Below, piece by piece: positions 1 to 7,712 of a DNA stretch of 64,000 bases (the first letter of the stretch is position 1; each line of letters begins with the position of its first letter). Below the pieces are notes generated by a model. The model made no database searches. It was not told the DNA's origin and saw nothing but the letters and a program-made list of their open reading frames with translations. Where the stretch lies: positions 62,001 to 126,000 of the forward strand of contig MPNN01000005.1 of the NCBI GenBank assembly GCA_002239045.1. The letters are read 5' to 3'. The translations under genes and the position numbers were made by a program. This DNA comes from SAR202 cluster bacterium bin127. GTDB taxonomy: Bacteria; Chloroflexota; Dehalococcoidia; Lucifugimonadales; Lucifugimonadaceae.

Positions 1-343
1 CACGCGGCATCTGCACGATCGAAAGCAAGGAATCCAATCCGCTCAATGCACTACTCTCCACTGGCACCCCGATCACCGGCAAAACCGTATTCGCCGCCAC
101 CATCCCCGGCAAATGCGCCGCACCGCCCGCGCCCGCGATGATCACCTTTACTCCACGATCCTTCGCTGACTGAGCAAACTCCGTCATCAAATCCGGCGTC
201 CGATGTGCCGAAACGATCCGCACCTCGTGCGCGACGCCCAACTCCCGAAGCACATCCGCCGCGTGGCGCATCGTAGGGAGGTCCGACCGGCTGCCCATAA
301 TCACCGAAACCAATGGCCCATTTGCGTTCATGCTCATGCTCAT
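1..343 (-). CDS. purE: N5-carboxyaminoimidazole ribonucleotide mutase PurE, 3'-truncated by window edge
   Basis: The visible protein begins (MSMSM)[16 protein letters not shown] and continues through the SAHRTP motif and the [14 protein letters not shown] stretch. These are signatures of class I PurE, which moves the carboxylate of N5-CAIR to give CAIR in purine synthesis. About 114 residues are visible of a family length near 160-170; the C-terminus lies before base 1. Three ATG codons in a row (343, 337, 331) could start it. I chose 343 because an AGGA sequence sits about 10 nt upstream. A purK partner may follow outside the window. Other purine genes (purF, purM, purH) lie about 33 kb away on the other strand. 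Confidence 0.93.
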   Translation of the reverse strand, partial: MSMSMNANGPLVSVIMGSRSDLPTMRHAADVLRELGVAHEVRIVSAHRTPDLMTEFAQSAKDRGVKVIIAGAGGAAHLPGMVAANTVLPVIGVPVESSALSGLDSLLSIVQMPR

Positions 344-678
344 GCTGAAAATCCTAACGCAAACATCGACGAACCAACGTCTCCTTCGCTTGGCGAAACG
401 GACACAACGTAGCGGAAGGTTTCAAACACGTCCCTGCGAACACAGCGAAGGGGAGGCGTGCGAAGCACGCAGAGGATGACCGAAAATCACAGCCCATCAG
501 CGAAATCCGCGGTTCAGACATCCATTCACCCCATATCACCCTCTCCCCCATGGGATAGCGCAACGCGCCAGTCCCCTCTCCCGCTCGGCGGGAGAGGGTT
601 AGGGTGAGGGCTCCCGCCAAAAATTAACATTGAACCAAACGACCAATCGAAACCGGTATTTTCCGATCAGTTGAACCC
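344..678. other. Intergenic region between purE and a PIG-L gene, with a palindromic repeat
   Basis: This is the divergent region between purE (minus) and the deacetylase gene (plus). Apart from the G/C-rich palindromic repeat described separately I see no gene. An 88-codon minus-strand frame across it contains LTLSRRAGEG, the usual translation of that repeat, so it is not treated as coding. Confidence 0.6.
574..610. repeat. REP-like palindromic intergenic repeat
   Basis: A perfect 11-bp stem CCCTCTCCCGC/GCGGGAGAGGG (574-584 and 588-598) closes on a 3-nt loop and is followed by TTAGGGTGAGGG. A partial related block, CACCCTCTCCCCC, lies about 35 bp upstream. This sequence type recurs between genes in many bacterial genomes and is often mis-annotated as short proteins with LTLSRRAGEG. 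It could also stop transcription weakly, but there is no T-run. Confidence 0.7.
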
Positions 679-1473
679 ATGACCACCGAATCCCAACCTG
701 TCCCGCCTGAACAAGAAGAGCATTCCCGTGCGATGGTCGTCTTCGCGCACCCCGATGACGCGGATTGGGGATGCTCGGGCACTGTCGCAAAGTGGTGTCG
801 ACTCGGATGGGAGGTCGTCTATGTGATGTGCACGGATGGATCGAAGGGGACTGAGGATCGATCACTTACGGCCACTCAACTCAGCCAGATCCGCAAACAG
901 GAACAGACCGATGCGGGGCGTGTGCTGGGTTTGAAGTCGATTGAGTTCCTCGATTTCCCGGATGGTTACCTCGAACCGACGATCACGCTGCGTCGTGAAA
1001 TCGTTCGGGTGATCCGGAAACACCGTCCGCACATCCTGATCACGACAAACCCGACTCGCGACCTCTCGCACTCTAACTACATCGGCCATCCCGATCACTT
1101 CGCCGCCGGCGAGGCCGCGCTCTCAGCCGTATTCCCTTCAGCCCGCGACCACCTCTGGGACGAAAGCCTGTTGTCACAAGGCCTCGACTCTTGGAAGGTC
1201 CACGAAGTTTGGGTCATGATGTTCGGTGAAGGCAGTTCGCATTGGAACGCCTTGGAAGAGGAAGACGTCGAAAAAGCGATCGGCGCAATCAAGTCTCACG
1301 CCAGCCAGCTCGACGAGCCCGAAAACGTCGACAAGTGGATGCGACGGTGGCGTTCCGAAAACGGCAAAAACATCGACGCCCCGTTCGCCGAAGGCTTCAA
1401 ACGTTTCCAACTCGTTCCCGGTTTCACCCCCGACGACGACGAGAATCAGGGCGACGACGAAGACTCCGATTAG
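679..1473 (+). CDS. PIG-L (LmbE-like) family deacetylase
   Basis: The 264-residue protein has the metal-binding motif AHPDD at residues 23-27 and the second conserved motif HPDH at 137-140. Both are diagnostic of the zinc-dependent PIG-L/LmbE fold, which removes N-acetyl groups from amino-sugar conjugates such as GlcNAc-PI, GlcNAc-inositol or bacillithiol and mycothiol precursors. The substrate cannot be told from sequence. There is no signal peptide, so it is probably cytoplasmic. The last 15 residues are almost all acidic (DDDENQGDDEDSD), an unusual tail. The start is the first ATG, with only a weak ribosome site. No functional partner is adjacent. Confidence 0.88.
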   Translation: MTTESQPVPPEQEEHSRAMVVFAHPDDADWGCSGTVAKWCRLGWEVVYVMCTDGSKGTEDRSLTATQLSQIRKQEQTDAGRVLGLKSIEFLDFPDGYLEPTITLRREIVRVIRKHRPHILITTNPTRDLSHSNYIGHPDHFAAGEAALSAVFPSARDHLWDESLLSQGLDSWKVHEVWVMMFGEGSSHWNALEEEDVEKAIGAIKSHASQLDEPENVDKWMRRWRSENGKNIDAPFAEGFKRFQLVPGFTPDDDENQGDDEDSD

Positions 1474-1500
1474 AGCGCTGGAACCTGCTATAACCAACTC

Positions 1501-1716
1501 ATGCCCAGCGAGCCAAAGCAAGATCCCACAGCTGACCGACTCCCACCGGCGTCCGAAAGCAACCGTGCTCGACAGACTCGCTCGCGGAAAAACATCACGC
1601 ACCCGATCGCCTTTGAAGACGAAAACCTAGAAAAAAACTACAACCGGAAACGAAACATCGCTAAACGAGACCGAAAATCACCCCAACGCAAATCCGAACT
1701 CCGCCGCCTACATTAA
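1501..1716 (+). CDS. Possible small basic protein, unknown
   Basis: A 71-codon frame starts at an ATG 27 nt after the deacetylase stop, on the same strand. The product is very rich in Arg, Lys and Asn (for example ENLEKNYNRKRNIAKRDRK) and shows no domain I recognise. There is no clear ribosome-binding site. It may be a small nucleic-acid-binding or ribosome-associated protein in the same transcript, or a chance frame. It is included because it fills the space up to the convergent amidohydrolase gene. Confidence 0.25.
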   Translation: MPSEPKQDPTADRLPPASESNRARQTRSRKNITHPIAFEDENLEKNYNRKRNIAKRDRKSPQRKSELRRLH

Positions 1717-1728
1717 CCAAGTAGGCGA

Positions 1729-2574
1729 TCAGAACCCATAAATCCTTTTCGCATTCTCCCCGAGCAACTTCCCGCGCTCCTCTTCCGTCAACCAATCGAA
1801 CCCCTGGCGCACCAGTCGTAACTCCTCCGCCAGCGAAATCCAACCATTCTTCTCCCTCAGGTACCCCGGATATCCGGTCCCCCAGATGCACCGCTCAATC
1901 CCAAACGCATCAATCGCCATCATCACCACGCCATGCATGTCGCCGAACGGGTAACTCTCAGCTGATCGATTGTGCACATCCGAGATAGTCATCACCACAT
2001 TCGGAAAGCGAGCCAGCTCTAAAACCGGTAGATACGCCGTCCAACCATCGCCCGCCATCCAAGGTTCCGGATACATCATGTGATCGATGATCCACGTAAT
2101 CTCTGGGTAAATCGGCACAACCCGCGCCATCTGACCCACATTCCCAACCCGATTGTGAACCTTCACGATCCCACCACGCTCCTCGATCGCCCGAAACATC
2201 GCCCCATTCCTAACCGGGTCCAACACCACATCATCCGGATAATAATCTGGGTGAAAACGGAATCCCGAAACCCCAAACTCATCCATCCACCGAGCCGCAA
2301 CCGAAGCATTCTGCGGATCCATCGGGTCTACAAGACCTATTGATCGAAACCGACTCCGATCCGAATTTGTAGATTCCGCGACATAGGTATTGTCCCAAGT
2401 CGAACCGCTTGATTGAACCAAAACCGCCGCATCAACACCGTTTTCATCCATGTCTTCCACCAACAACCCCGTCGGACCAGCCTCTTCCGTAACCGCCGTC
2501 CAGCTCGGAGCCGTCGGGCCAACCGGCGCTATCGGAGGCAACTCCCAAACATGTACATGACAATCGATGATCAT
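1729..2574 (-). CDS. Amidohydrolase-2 family metal-dependent hydrolase
   Basis: The protein opens with MIIDCHVHVW, the DxHxH metal motif (residues 4-8) of TIM-barrel amidohydrolases in the ACMSD/2-pyrone-4,6-dicarboxylate hydrolase branch. Conserved later features are GFRFHPDYYP, a His in WIIDHMMYP, and a C-terminal CIWGTGYPG in the place of the usual SDxP segment. The family decarboxylates or hydrolyses small, often aromatic acids; the substrate here is unknown. A TTG start 15 nt upstream is possible, but ATG at 2574 has AGGGAG at the right distance and places the motif at the N-terminus as in relatives. About 281 residues, normal for the family. It lies 39 nt downstream of fmt on the same strand. 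Confidence 0.85.
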   Translation of the reverse strand: MIIDCHVHVWELPPIAPVGPTAPSWTAVTEEAGPTGLLVEDMDENGVDAAVLVQSSGSTWDNTYVAESTNSDRSRFRSIGLVDPMDPQNASVAARWMDEFGVSGFRFHPDYYPDDVVLDPVRNGAMFRAIEERGGIVKVHNRVGNVGQMARVVPIYPEITWIIDHMMYPEPWMAGDGWTAYLPVLELARFPNVVMTISDVHNRSAESYPFGDMHGVVMMAIDAFGIERCIWGTGYPGYLREKNGWISLAEELRLVRQGFDWLTEEERGKLLGENAKRIYGF

Positions 2575-2613
2575 TTCTAACTCCCTCAACTATTTCGTTA
2601 CGAACCAGAAAAC

Positions 2614-3561
2614 TCACTCGCCGCCCAACCGCGCACCAATAAGATTCGGCCGCCCGACAACAAACTCATCAATCGACATTGCCCGCTTCCCGGCCGCTTG
2701 CACCTCGACCAAACGAATCGCCGCACCATCGCCCGCACCCACACAAACCCTCTGGTCGTCGCACCGAAACACAACCCCCGGATCGATGCCGGCTGGGACC
2801 CGCTCCCGTACTACCAACTCAACATCGATCAGCTTCAGCAACTCCCCATCCCACAACGAGCTAGTCCCGGGCCATGGATGGAAAGCCCGGTTCATCCTCA
2901 CAATCCGTTCCGCCGCCGCATCCCAATCGACAACTCCATCCTCCTTACGAATTAAACGCGTCACCGTCGCACCCGCTTCATCCTGTGGTTGGGGTAACAA
3001 CTCACCAGAGGCCAAATCATCGAGCACATTGGGAAGCATCCCAGCCCCAACCTCGAAAAGATGGTCGGTCAAACTATCGACGCGACTTTCCAACGTTATC
3101 TCGACGGGCGCAGATTGCGAAAGAACCGGCCCCGTGTCCATCCCTTCATCCAACAACATCAGCGAAACTCCCGTGAACGCGTCTCCTTCGAGAATCGCGG
3201 TGCTGACTGGACTCGGTCCCCGATGCCTCGGCAACAATGATGGGTGGATATTGACTGCGCCGAGTTGCGTAGCCGACAGAATCTCACCAGGAATCAACCG
3301 CCCATACGCGACGACGACAACAACATCCGCCTTCGCCGATCTTACCGCCGCTATTGCCGCGGCGTCCAACCGATTCGGAGTGATCGTTGGAATTCCGATT
3401 TCTTCGGCGAATTTCGCGACGGGGCTGGAGATCGCAATTCTGCCGCGACCGGCAGGTCTCGCCGGTCGCGTGCAGATCAATGGCACCTCGAAATTCGCGT
3501 CGAGAAGGGCGCGAATTGAAGCAATCGCGGAGTTTGGCGTGCCGAAAAATACGGTTCTCAT
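2614..3561 (-). CDS. fmt: Methionyl-tRNA formyltransferase
   Basis: Transfers a formyl group from 10-formyl-THF to initiator Met-tRNA. The N-terminal formyltransferase domain carries MRTVFFGTP and NIHPSLLPRHRGPSP, which contains the catalytic Asn/His of the family, plus the conserved Asp in MDTGPVL. The C-terminal OB-like tRNA-binding domain has HPWPGTSS. About 315 residues, matching E. coli Fmt. A GTG start at 3588 is possible, but ATG 3561 gives the family N-terminus. Peptide deformylase, often next to fmt, is not adjacent. Confidence 0.95.
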   Translation of the reverse strand: MRTVFFGTPNSAIASIRALLDANFEVPLICTRPARPAGRGRIAISSPVAKFAEEIGIPTITPNRLDAAAIAAVRSAKADVVVVVAYGRLIPGEILSATQLGAVNIHPSLLPRHRGPSPVSTAILEGDAFTGVSLMLLDEGMDTGPVLSQSAPVEITLESRVDSLTDHLFEVGAGMLPNVLDDLASGELLPQPQDEAGATVTRLIRKEDGVVDWDAAAERIVRMNRAFHPWPGTSSLWDGELLKLIDVELVVRERVPAGIDPGVVFRCDDQRVCVGAGDGAAIRLVEVQAAGKRAMSIDEFVVGRPNLIGARLGGE

Positions 3562-3929
3562 CTGGTCAGATTTTCGCACAATCCACACGCCATGTCGATT
3601 GGCGATGCCTCAGTCGGGCAGCAAAATCGAAGTTAGTGCGACAACGGTGGGTACGATGCGGTTTTCACTAGCCACATAGCTTGCCAAACAGACACTGAAT
3701 CGAGACTTTGGACGCGTGTTCAAACGGGAAATTTCGCTTCAAAAACGCCCCAAAATACGCCCTTTTCGCGTTGCCAGTTTTCAGGAAACTCGATATGTTA
3801 AATGATGTTGACTTTGTTTTCGGGCTCTGAGGAGGCGGCCCGAGAGCCAGACAAAAAGTAACTTGCGCGAAGCTGCAACCACGTCGTTGCGCTCCGTCGA
3901 TTCTTTGTTCGTACACGAAAGGATGATGT
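3562..3929. other. Divergent intergenic region, fmt / dnaA-like gene
   Basis: About 370 bp without a convincing gene. A 116-codon minus-strand frame overlaps both the region and the start of the dnaA-like gene and has no recognisable domain. There is no cluster of TTATCCACA-type DnaA boxes; the nearest is a single CAATCCACA near 3577-3588 with 7 of 9 matches. A GGCTCT/AGAGCC inverted repeat lies near 3821-3850. The region probably holds promoters for both flanking genes. Confidence 0.5.
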
Positions 3930-5381
3930 GTGCCTGACGCCCTTTCAGAAACCAACGCATGCGCGTTGCAGAGACGCTGGAAAACCGTACTCGGGATGGT
4001 CGAGATCCAGCTCGGCAATCAAGCCGATTTCAATGCATACCTAGCAAATACTCAAGCGACATCCGTCGCCGATGGCGTGTTGCACGTCACCGTTAAAAAC
4101 GGCTTCATCGCCGCGTGGATCCGGCAACGTGTCATGCGAAGCTTGCGGCGCTTCACGGCCCAAGTTTTCGGTCAGGATATCAAGATCGAACTCGAAACGA
4201 TGGCATACACCAGCAGCGACGTATTGGTCCGTGAAGGACTTGCTGGCGACTATACGCAATGGAGGGATGTTCGAATGCGACAACAGCGCGCGAACATGGC
4301 CCGTGAGAACGCGGTCGCCTTCCCAACAATCCCGAACAGCACGTTCGAACGGTTCGAGAGCTCCGATTGCAATGCCCAAGCGATGAGCGCTTCCCAGAAG
4401 GTCGTCGAAAACCCAGGCACAGAGTTCAATCCGCTTACCATCACGGCTGAGACCGGGCAAGGCAAAACCCACCTGCTCAACGCAATCGCCAACCAGATGC
4501 GTCAGAACAATCTCAACGTCGTCTGCTTGACGGGTGAAGAGTTCGTAGACAACTATGTCAAATCGTCACGCGCCGGAAACGTCGACTTAGTGCGCGGTCG
4601 TTACCGAGGTGTTGACGTACTCCTGGTGGACGGCATCGAAAGGTTGATCGGCAAAGAGAAGACTCAGTCGTTCTTCCTCAACATCGTTGAACACCTCATT
4701 TCGAATCAGAAGCAACTAGTCTTCACGTTCAATAGCTCCTATCCGATGCTTGACCTCGGCGACGAGATTACGTCGCGCTTGGCTGGCGGACTCGAGATTG
4801 CAATTGAACCACCTGATTTCAAGCTAAAGCGATCGCTTCTGCACCGGTACGCGAACGAAAGGCACCTAGATTTGGCAGCCGAAGCGTTGGACTATCTGTC
4901 AAATCGAGTAACCAGAAACGTCAGGGAGATCATCGGCGGTATCGCTCGTGTCGATGCGCATCTGAGGTTTTCGAACCCTGCTCAATCGGCGACACTACCT
5001 ACTCAAGCGGCTGCAGTATCCACCGTAAACCTCGCGGTCGCAATCGACGCGGTACGCGACCGGGTAAGTGCGCCAGAGCCAACCATGATGGCGCCAGAAG
5101 GCGTTCTCGATGCGGTGGCAGTTGTGTTCACGATTGACGTTGAGGAACTGCGTCGGGCTGGCAGAGGCAACAGATCAGTAAACGCCGCGCGGGATTTGGC
5201 GATCTATATGCTGCGCGAGAAATGTGGTCTCACAAGTTCCGAGACAGGTAACTTAATCGGCGGTAGGCCGCATTCGACGGTGCTTGCAGCGCTCGCACGT
5301 TACTCGGAACGTCGCCAATCCGACCCGCAACTCGCTGAAGCGGAACGACGCGTCGAGCGAATGCTGCGTCAACCGTCGTGA
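3930..5381 (+). CDS. dnaA: Divergent chromosomal replication initiator DnaA-like protein
   Basis: The 483-residue protein follows the DnaA domain order. Domain I is at the N-terminus (RRWKTVLGMVEIQLGNQADFNAYLANTQ). The AAA+ domain has Walker A ETGQGKTHLLNAIAN with the Lys at residue 179. The Walker B/sensor stretch VDVLLVDGIERLIGKEKTQ and an arginine-finger-like SRLAGGLEIAIEPPD follow. The C-terminal DNA-binding domain has NAARDLAIYMLREK and GGRPHSTVLAALARY. Oddities are Asp-Gly (234-235) where Walker B normally has Asp-Asp, and GGRPHST where DnaA has GGRDHTT. The GTG start has AAAGG 7 nt upstream. No dnaN, recF or gyrB follows. It is either the sole, drifted DnaA or a specialised paralogue. 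Confidence 0.8.
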   Translation: MPDALSETNACALQRRWKTVLGMVEIQLGNQADFNAYLANTQATSVADGVLHVTVKNGFIAAWIRQRVMRSLRRFTAQVFGQDIKIELETMAYTSSDVLVREGLAGDYTQWRDVRMRQQRANMARENAVAFPTIPNSTFERFESSDCNAQAMSASQKVVENPGTEFNPLTITAETGQGKTHLLNAIANQMRQNNLNVVCLTGEEFVDNYVKSSRAGNVDLVRGRYRGVDVLLVDGIERLIGKEKTQSFFLNIVEHLISNQKQLVFTFNSSYPMLDLGDEITSRLAGGLEIAIEPPDFKLKRSLLHRYANERHLDLAAEALDYLSNRVTRNVREIIGGIARVDAHLRFSNPAQSATLPTQAAAVSTVNLAVAIDAVRDRVSAPEPTMMAPEGVLDAVAVVFTIDVEELRRAGRGNRSVNAARDLAIYMLREKCGLTSSETGNLIGGRPHSTVLAALARYSERRQSDPQLAEAERRVERMLRQPS

Positions 5382-5390
5382 ATCGACGCT

Positions 5391-5957
5391 TTATCCGACT
5401 GACCCAGGTGCCTGAAAAAACTGTTGACGGTACCACCTGAGCTCATCAATGCTCTCCAGCACATCGTCCAGCGCGCGATGTGACTTCGCCTTCGTTGGCG
5501 GTTCTTTGGCGTCGGGATGCCACCGGCCGATCAGTTCCTTGATCGAACTAACATCGATCACGCGATAGTGGAGATAAGATTCCAACTTCGGCATCTCGCG
5601 CTTCAAAAATAACCTGTCGACCCATATCGAGTTGCCGCACAACGGCGCTTCCCACTGACCGACCCACTCTTTGACGAAATTCAATGTCTGGGTTTCTGCT
5701 TGGTTGATGCCGATCTTCGAAGCCCTCACCTTGTCCATCAGTCCCGATTCAGTGTGTTGACGGGCCGACCAAGGGTCGATATTGTTGAGGTCATCCACCG
5801 AGCGATTGATCGCGATGTCAGGACCCTCCGCCAAGATCTCAAGGTTCGAATCGGTGACTACGGTGGCGATCTCAATGATGACGTGTTGTTCCTCTAGGCC
5901 GGTCATCTCGAGGTCGAGCCACACCATTCGCCCTTGGTTTTGTTTATTCGTCGCCAT
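5391..5957 (-). CDS. orn: Oligoribonuclease (DEDDh 3'-5' exonuclease)
   Basis: Degrades di- to short oligoribonucleotides, including pGpG, at the end of mRNA decay. The N-terminus MATNKQNQGRMVWLDLEMTGL carries the first D-x-E of the DEDDh active site; the final His/Asp lie in AKSHRALDDVLESI. The 188-residue length from ATG 5957 matches Orn (about 181 in E. coli). A GGAG lies about 6 nt upstream of this ATG. The frame stays open a further 85 codons upstream, but that stretch has no family similarity. It converges with the DnaA-like gene, leaving 9 bp between stops and no obvious terminator. Confidence 0.93.
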   Translation of the reverse strand: MATNKQNQGRMVWLDLEMTGLEEQHVIIEIATVVTDSNLEILAEGPDIAINRSVDDLNNIDPWSARQHTESGLMDKVRASKIGINQAETQTLNFVKEWVGQWEAPLCGNSIWVDRLFLKREMPKLESYLHYRVIDVSSIKELIGRWHPDAKEPPTKAKSHRALDDVLESIDELRWYRQQFFQAPGSVG

Positions 5958-6095
5958 TAATCTCCGAGGATACCAGTGTCGGCGAGTTGAACGACCACCG
6001 ACACACGCGAGATCACATTGAGACTGTGCGAGAATCGGCAGATAAACGGCAACGAATAGATTGCGATGTGCATTCGCGGAAACGAAGTGAAAACC

Positions 6096-6764
6096 ATGAC
6101 GTTTTGCGACAGAATCGAAGTGGAATCTTTGGCTCAAAGAGAGGCGATGATGCGTCATCCCTTCGTCCTCGGCATCGGAGACGGTTCGCTCTCCGAAGCG
6201 CGTTTCAAACATTTCATGACCCAGGACTACGTGTATCTGATCGACTACGCCCGATGTTTAGCCATGGGCACGGTGAAGGCGCCCGACCTGGGGACCATGA
6301 GTTGGTTTGCAGGCGCGGTCGATCATATCCTCAACACCGAGATGGAACTTCACCGCTCATATTGCGCCGATCTTGGGATATCCACCAATGAGTTAGAGGC
6401 GACACGACACGCGCCAACGACGTACTCATACACGAGCTACCTTTTACGCGTTGCCCAGATAGGAAGTTTTGGAGAATTGATCGCCGCATTGGTGCCCTGC
6501 ATCTGGGGATACTGGAAAGTTGGCGAAATGCTGGCCGACGTGGGTGAACCTCAAGATGCCCCGCACTACGCCGAGTGGATCCGAATGTATGCCGGCGACG
6601 AATCGCGAACCGTCGCGCTCGAGGCTCGTTCCATCTGCGACCAAGCCGCCGAAGACGCAGGCCAATCGGAACTTGACGCGATGCGCGAGGCTTACATCAC
6701 CTGTACACGCTACGAACGCGCGTTCTGGCAGATGGCGTGGGACCTCGAGGAATGGCCAGCGTAA
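6096..6764 (+). CDS. tenA: TenA family thiaminase II / aminopyrimidine aminohydrolase
   Basis: TenA hydrolyses 4-amino-5-aminomethyl-2-methylpyrimidine to the HMP form and salvages degraded thiamine. The sequence shows HPFVLGIGDGSL, the substrate-binding QDYVYLIDYAR segment, TTYSYTSYLLR, the nucleophile in LVPCIWGYWKVG and the C-terminal YERAFWQMAW. Starting at ATG 6096 puts the catalytic Cys at residue 135, the same number as in B. subtilis TenA, which decides the start over an ATG 30 nt upstream. It is 223 residues with no signal peptide. I see no TPP riboswitch in the upstream 138 bp and no other thiamine gene nearby. Confidence 0.92.
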   Translation: MTFCDRIEVESLAQREAMMRHPFVLGIGDGSLSEARFKHFMTQDYVYLIDYARCLAMGTVKAPDLGTMSWFAGAVDHILNTEMELHRSYCADLGISTNELEATRHAPTTYSYTSYLLRVAQIGSFGELIAALVPCIWGYWKVGEMLADVGEPQDAPHYAEWIRMYAGDESRTVALEARSICDQAAEDAGQSELDAMREAYITCTRYERAFWQMAWDLEEWPA

Positions 6765-6804
6765 CCATTTTCGTCAGAGACCGATCCGTGCTATCGCCAG
6801 CTTG

Positions 6805-6827
6805 AGTTGCGTTACTTGACCGCAACT
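6805..6827. promoter_or_regulatory. Inverted repeat upstream of the restriction-modification genes
   Basis: AGTTGCG (6805-6811) and CGCAACT (6821-6827) form a perfect 7-bp inverted repeat with a 9-nt spacer, 18 bp before the methyltransferase ATG. This is a plausible operator or 5'-leader hairpin controlling the cassette. No controller (C) protein gene is present, so the binding protein, possibly the methyltransferase itself, is unknown. Confidence 0.4.
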
Positions 6828-6845
6828 GATAAACAGATTAACAGC

Positions 6846-7712
6846 ATGTACCACACTACCAAGCCGACGACAGATTTTGAACTGCATTGCGGCGACGCAT
6901 TTGAAGTTCTTCGCGATGTCTCCGACGACTCGGTAGACTTAATCGTCACTTCGCCGCCTTACGCTGAGCGGAGGAAATCGAGCTATGGGGGTATTCACGC
7001 AGATGTCTATGTGGAGTGGTTCTTGGGTATCTCCGAAGAGTTGCTACGGGTCCTAAAACCGAGCGGCAGTTTCGTTCTCAACATCAAGGAGCACGCAGTG
7101 AAGGGTGAACGCCATCCTTACGTTCTAGAATTGATACTCGCGTTGCGTCGCCAAGGATGGCTGTGGACAGAAGAATATATGTGGCACAAGAAGAACAGTT
7201 ACCCGGGAAAGTGGCCGAATCGCTTTAGGGACTCGTGGGAAAGATTGCTACATTTCAACAAAAGCCGACGCTTCAAGATGAACCAAGATGAAGTCATGGT
7301 GCCGATGGGAGATTGGACCAGCAACCGATTAGGAAACTTGAGCGAAACTGATCGGGTTCGCGACGAGTCCAAAGTTGGCAGTGGATTCGGCAAGAAAATC
7401 GAAAATTGGGTTGGTCGAGATATGGCTTACCCTACGAACGTGTTGCACATGGCGACGGAATGCGGAAATCGTAGCCACAGTGCCGCGTTTCCCAAATCGT
7501 TACCGACTTGGTTTATTCGATTGTTCACTGATCCCGGTGACGTGGTCTTAGATCCATTCGTAGGATCCGGCACTTCAGGGATTGCCGCAATCGAATTGGG
7601 TCGCAAAGCTATCGGGATTGAGATAAATCCTGAATTTTGTGAAGCGATCAACGCGCAACTAAGCCAACCCGTTCAGCCTGCGATACTCGATTCTGGTGAG
7701 CAGTTCGAGTGA
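6846..7712 (+). CDS. Beta-class type II DNA methyltransferase (N4-cytosine or N6-adenine)
   Basis: The motif order is that of beta-class amino-methyltransferases: the catalytic TSPPY motif IV comes early (residues 35-39), and the AdoMet-binding DPFVGSGTSGIAA motif I comes late (about 236-248). Ser-Pro-Pro-Tyr is most common in N4-cytosine enzymes but does not exclude N6-adenine. Between them is the target-recognition region with many basic and aromatic residues (WHKKNSYPGKWPNRFRDSWE). I chose ATG 6846; a TTG at 6807 is in frame but lies inside the inverted repeat. The stop overlaps the start of the endonuclease gene, so this is the protective half of a restriction-modification pair. The region looks more A+T-rich than its flanks. 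Confidence 0.92.
   Translation: MYHTTKPTTDFELHCGDAFEVLRDVSDDSVDLIVTSPPYAERRKSSYGGIHADVYVEWFLGISEELLRVLKPSGSFVLNIKEHAVKGERHPYVLELILALRRQGWLWTEEYMWHKKNSYPGKWPNRFRDSWERLLHFNKSRRFKMNQDEVMVPMGDWTSNRLGNLSETDRVRDESKVGSGFGKKIENWVGRDMAYPTNVLHMATECGNRSHSAAFPKSLPTWFIRLFTDPGDVVLDPFVGSGTSGIAAIELGRKAIGIEINPEFCEAINAQLSQPVQPAILDSGEQFE

Noticed and set aside
354-620. Minus-strand frame beginning MAGALTLTLSRRAGEG
   Set aside because: It is the usual translation of the palindromic intergenic repeat at 574-610 and has no ribosome site or domain.
1174-1602. Hydrophobic-looking 142-codon minus-strand frame
   Set aside because: Most of it is antisense to the PIG-L deacetylase and its acidic tail; there is no start signal.
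2567-3679. 370-codon plus-strand frame antisense to fmt
   Set aside because: It mirrors the fmt gene, is Ser/Pro/Arg-rich and has no recognisable domain.
3562-3929. Possible replication origin next to the dnaA-like gene
   Set aside because: There is no cluster of DnaA boxes and no long A+T-rich unwinding region; only one weak 7-of-9 box.
5958-6095. TPP riboswitch before tenA
   Set aside because: I find none of the conserved TPP-box segments such as CTGAGA or the GAACCTG-like core.
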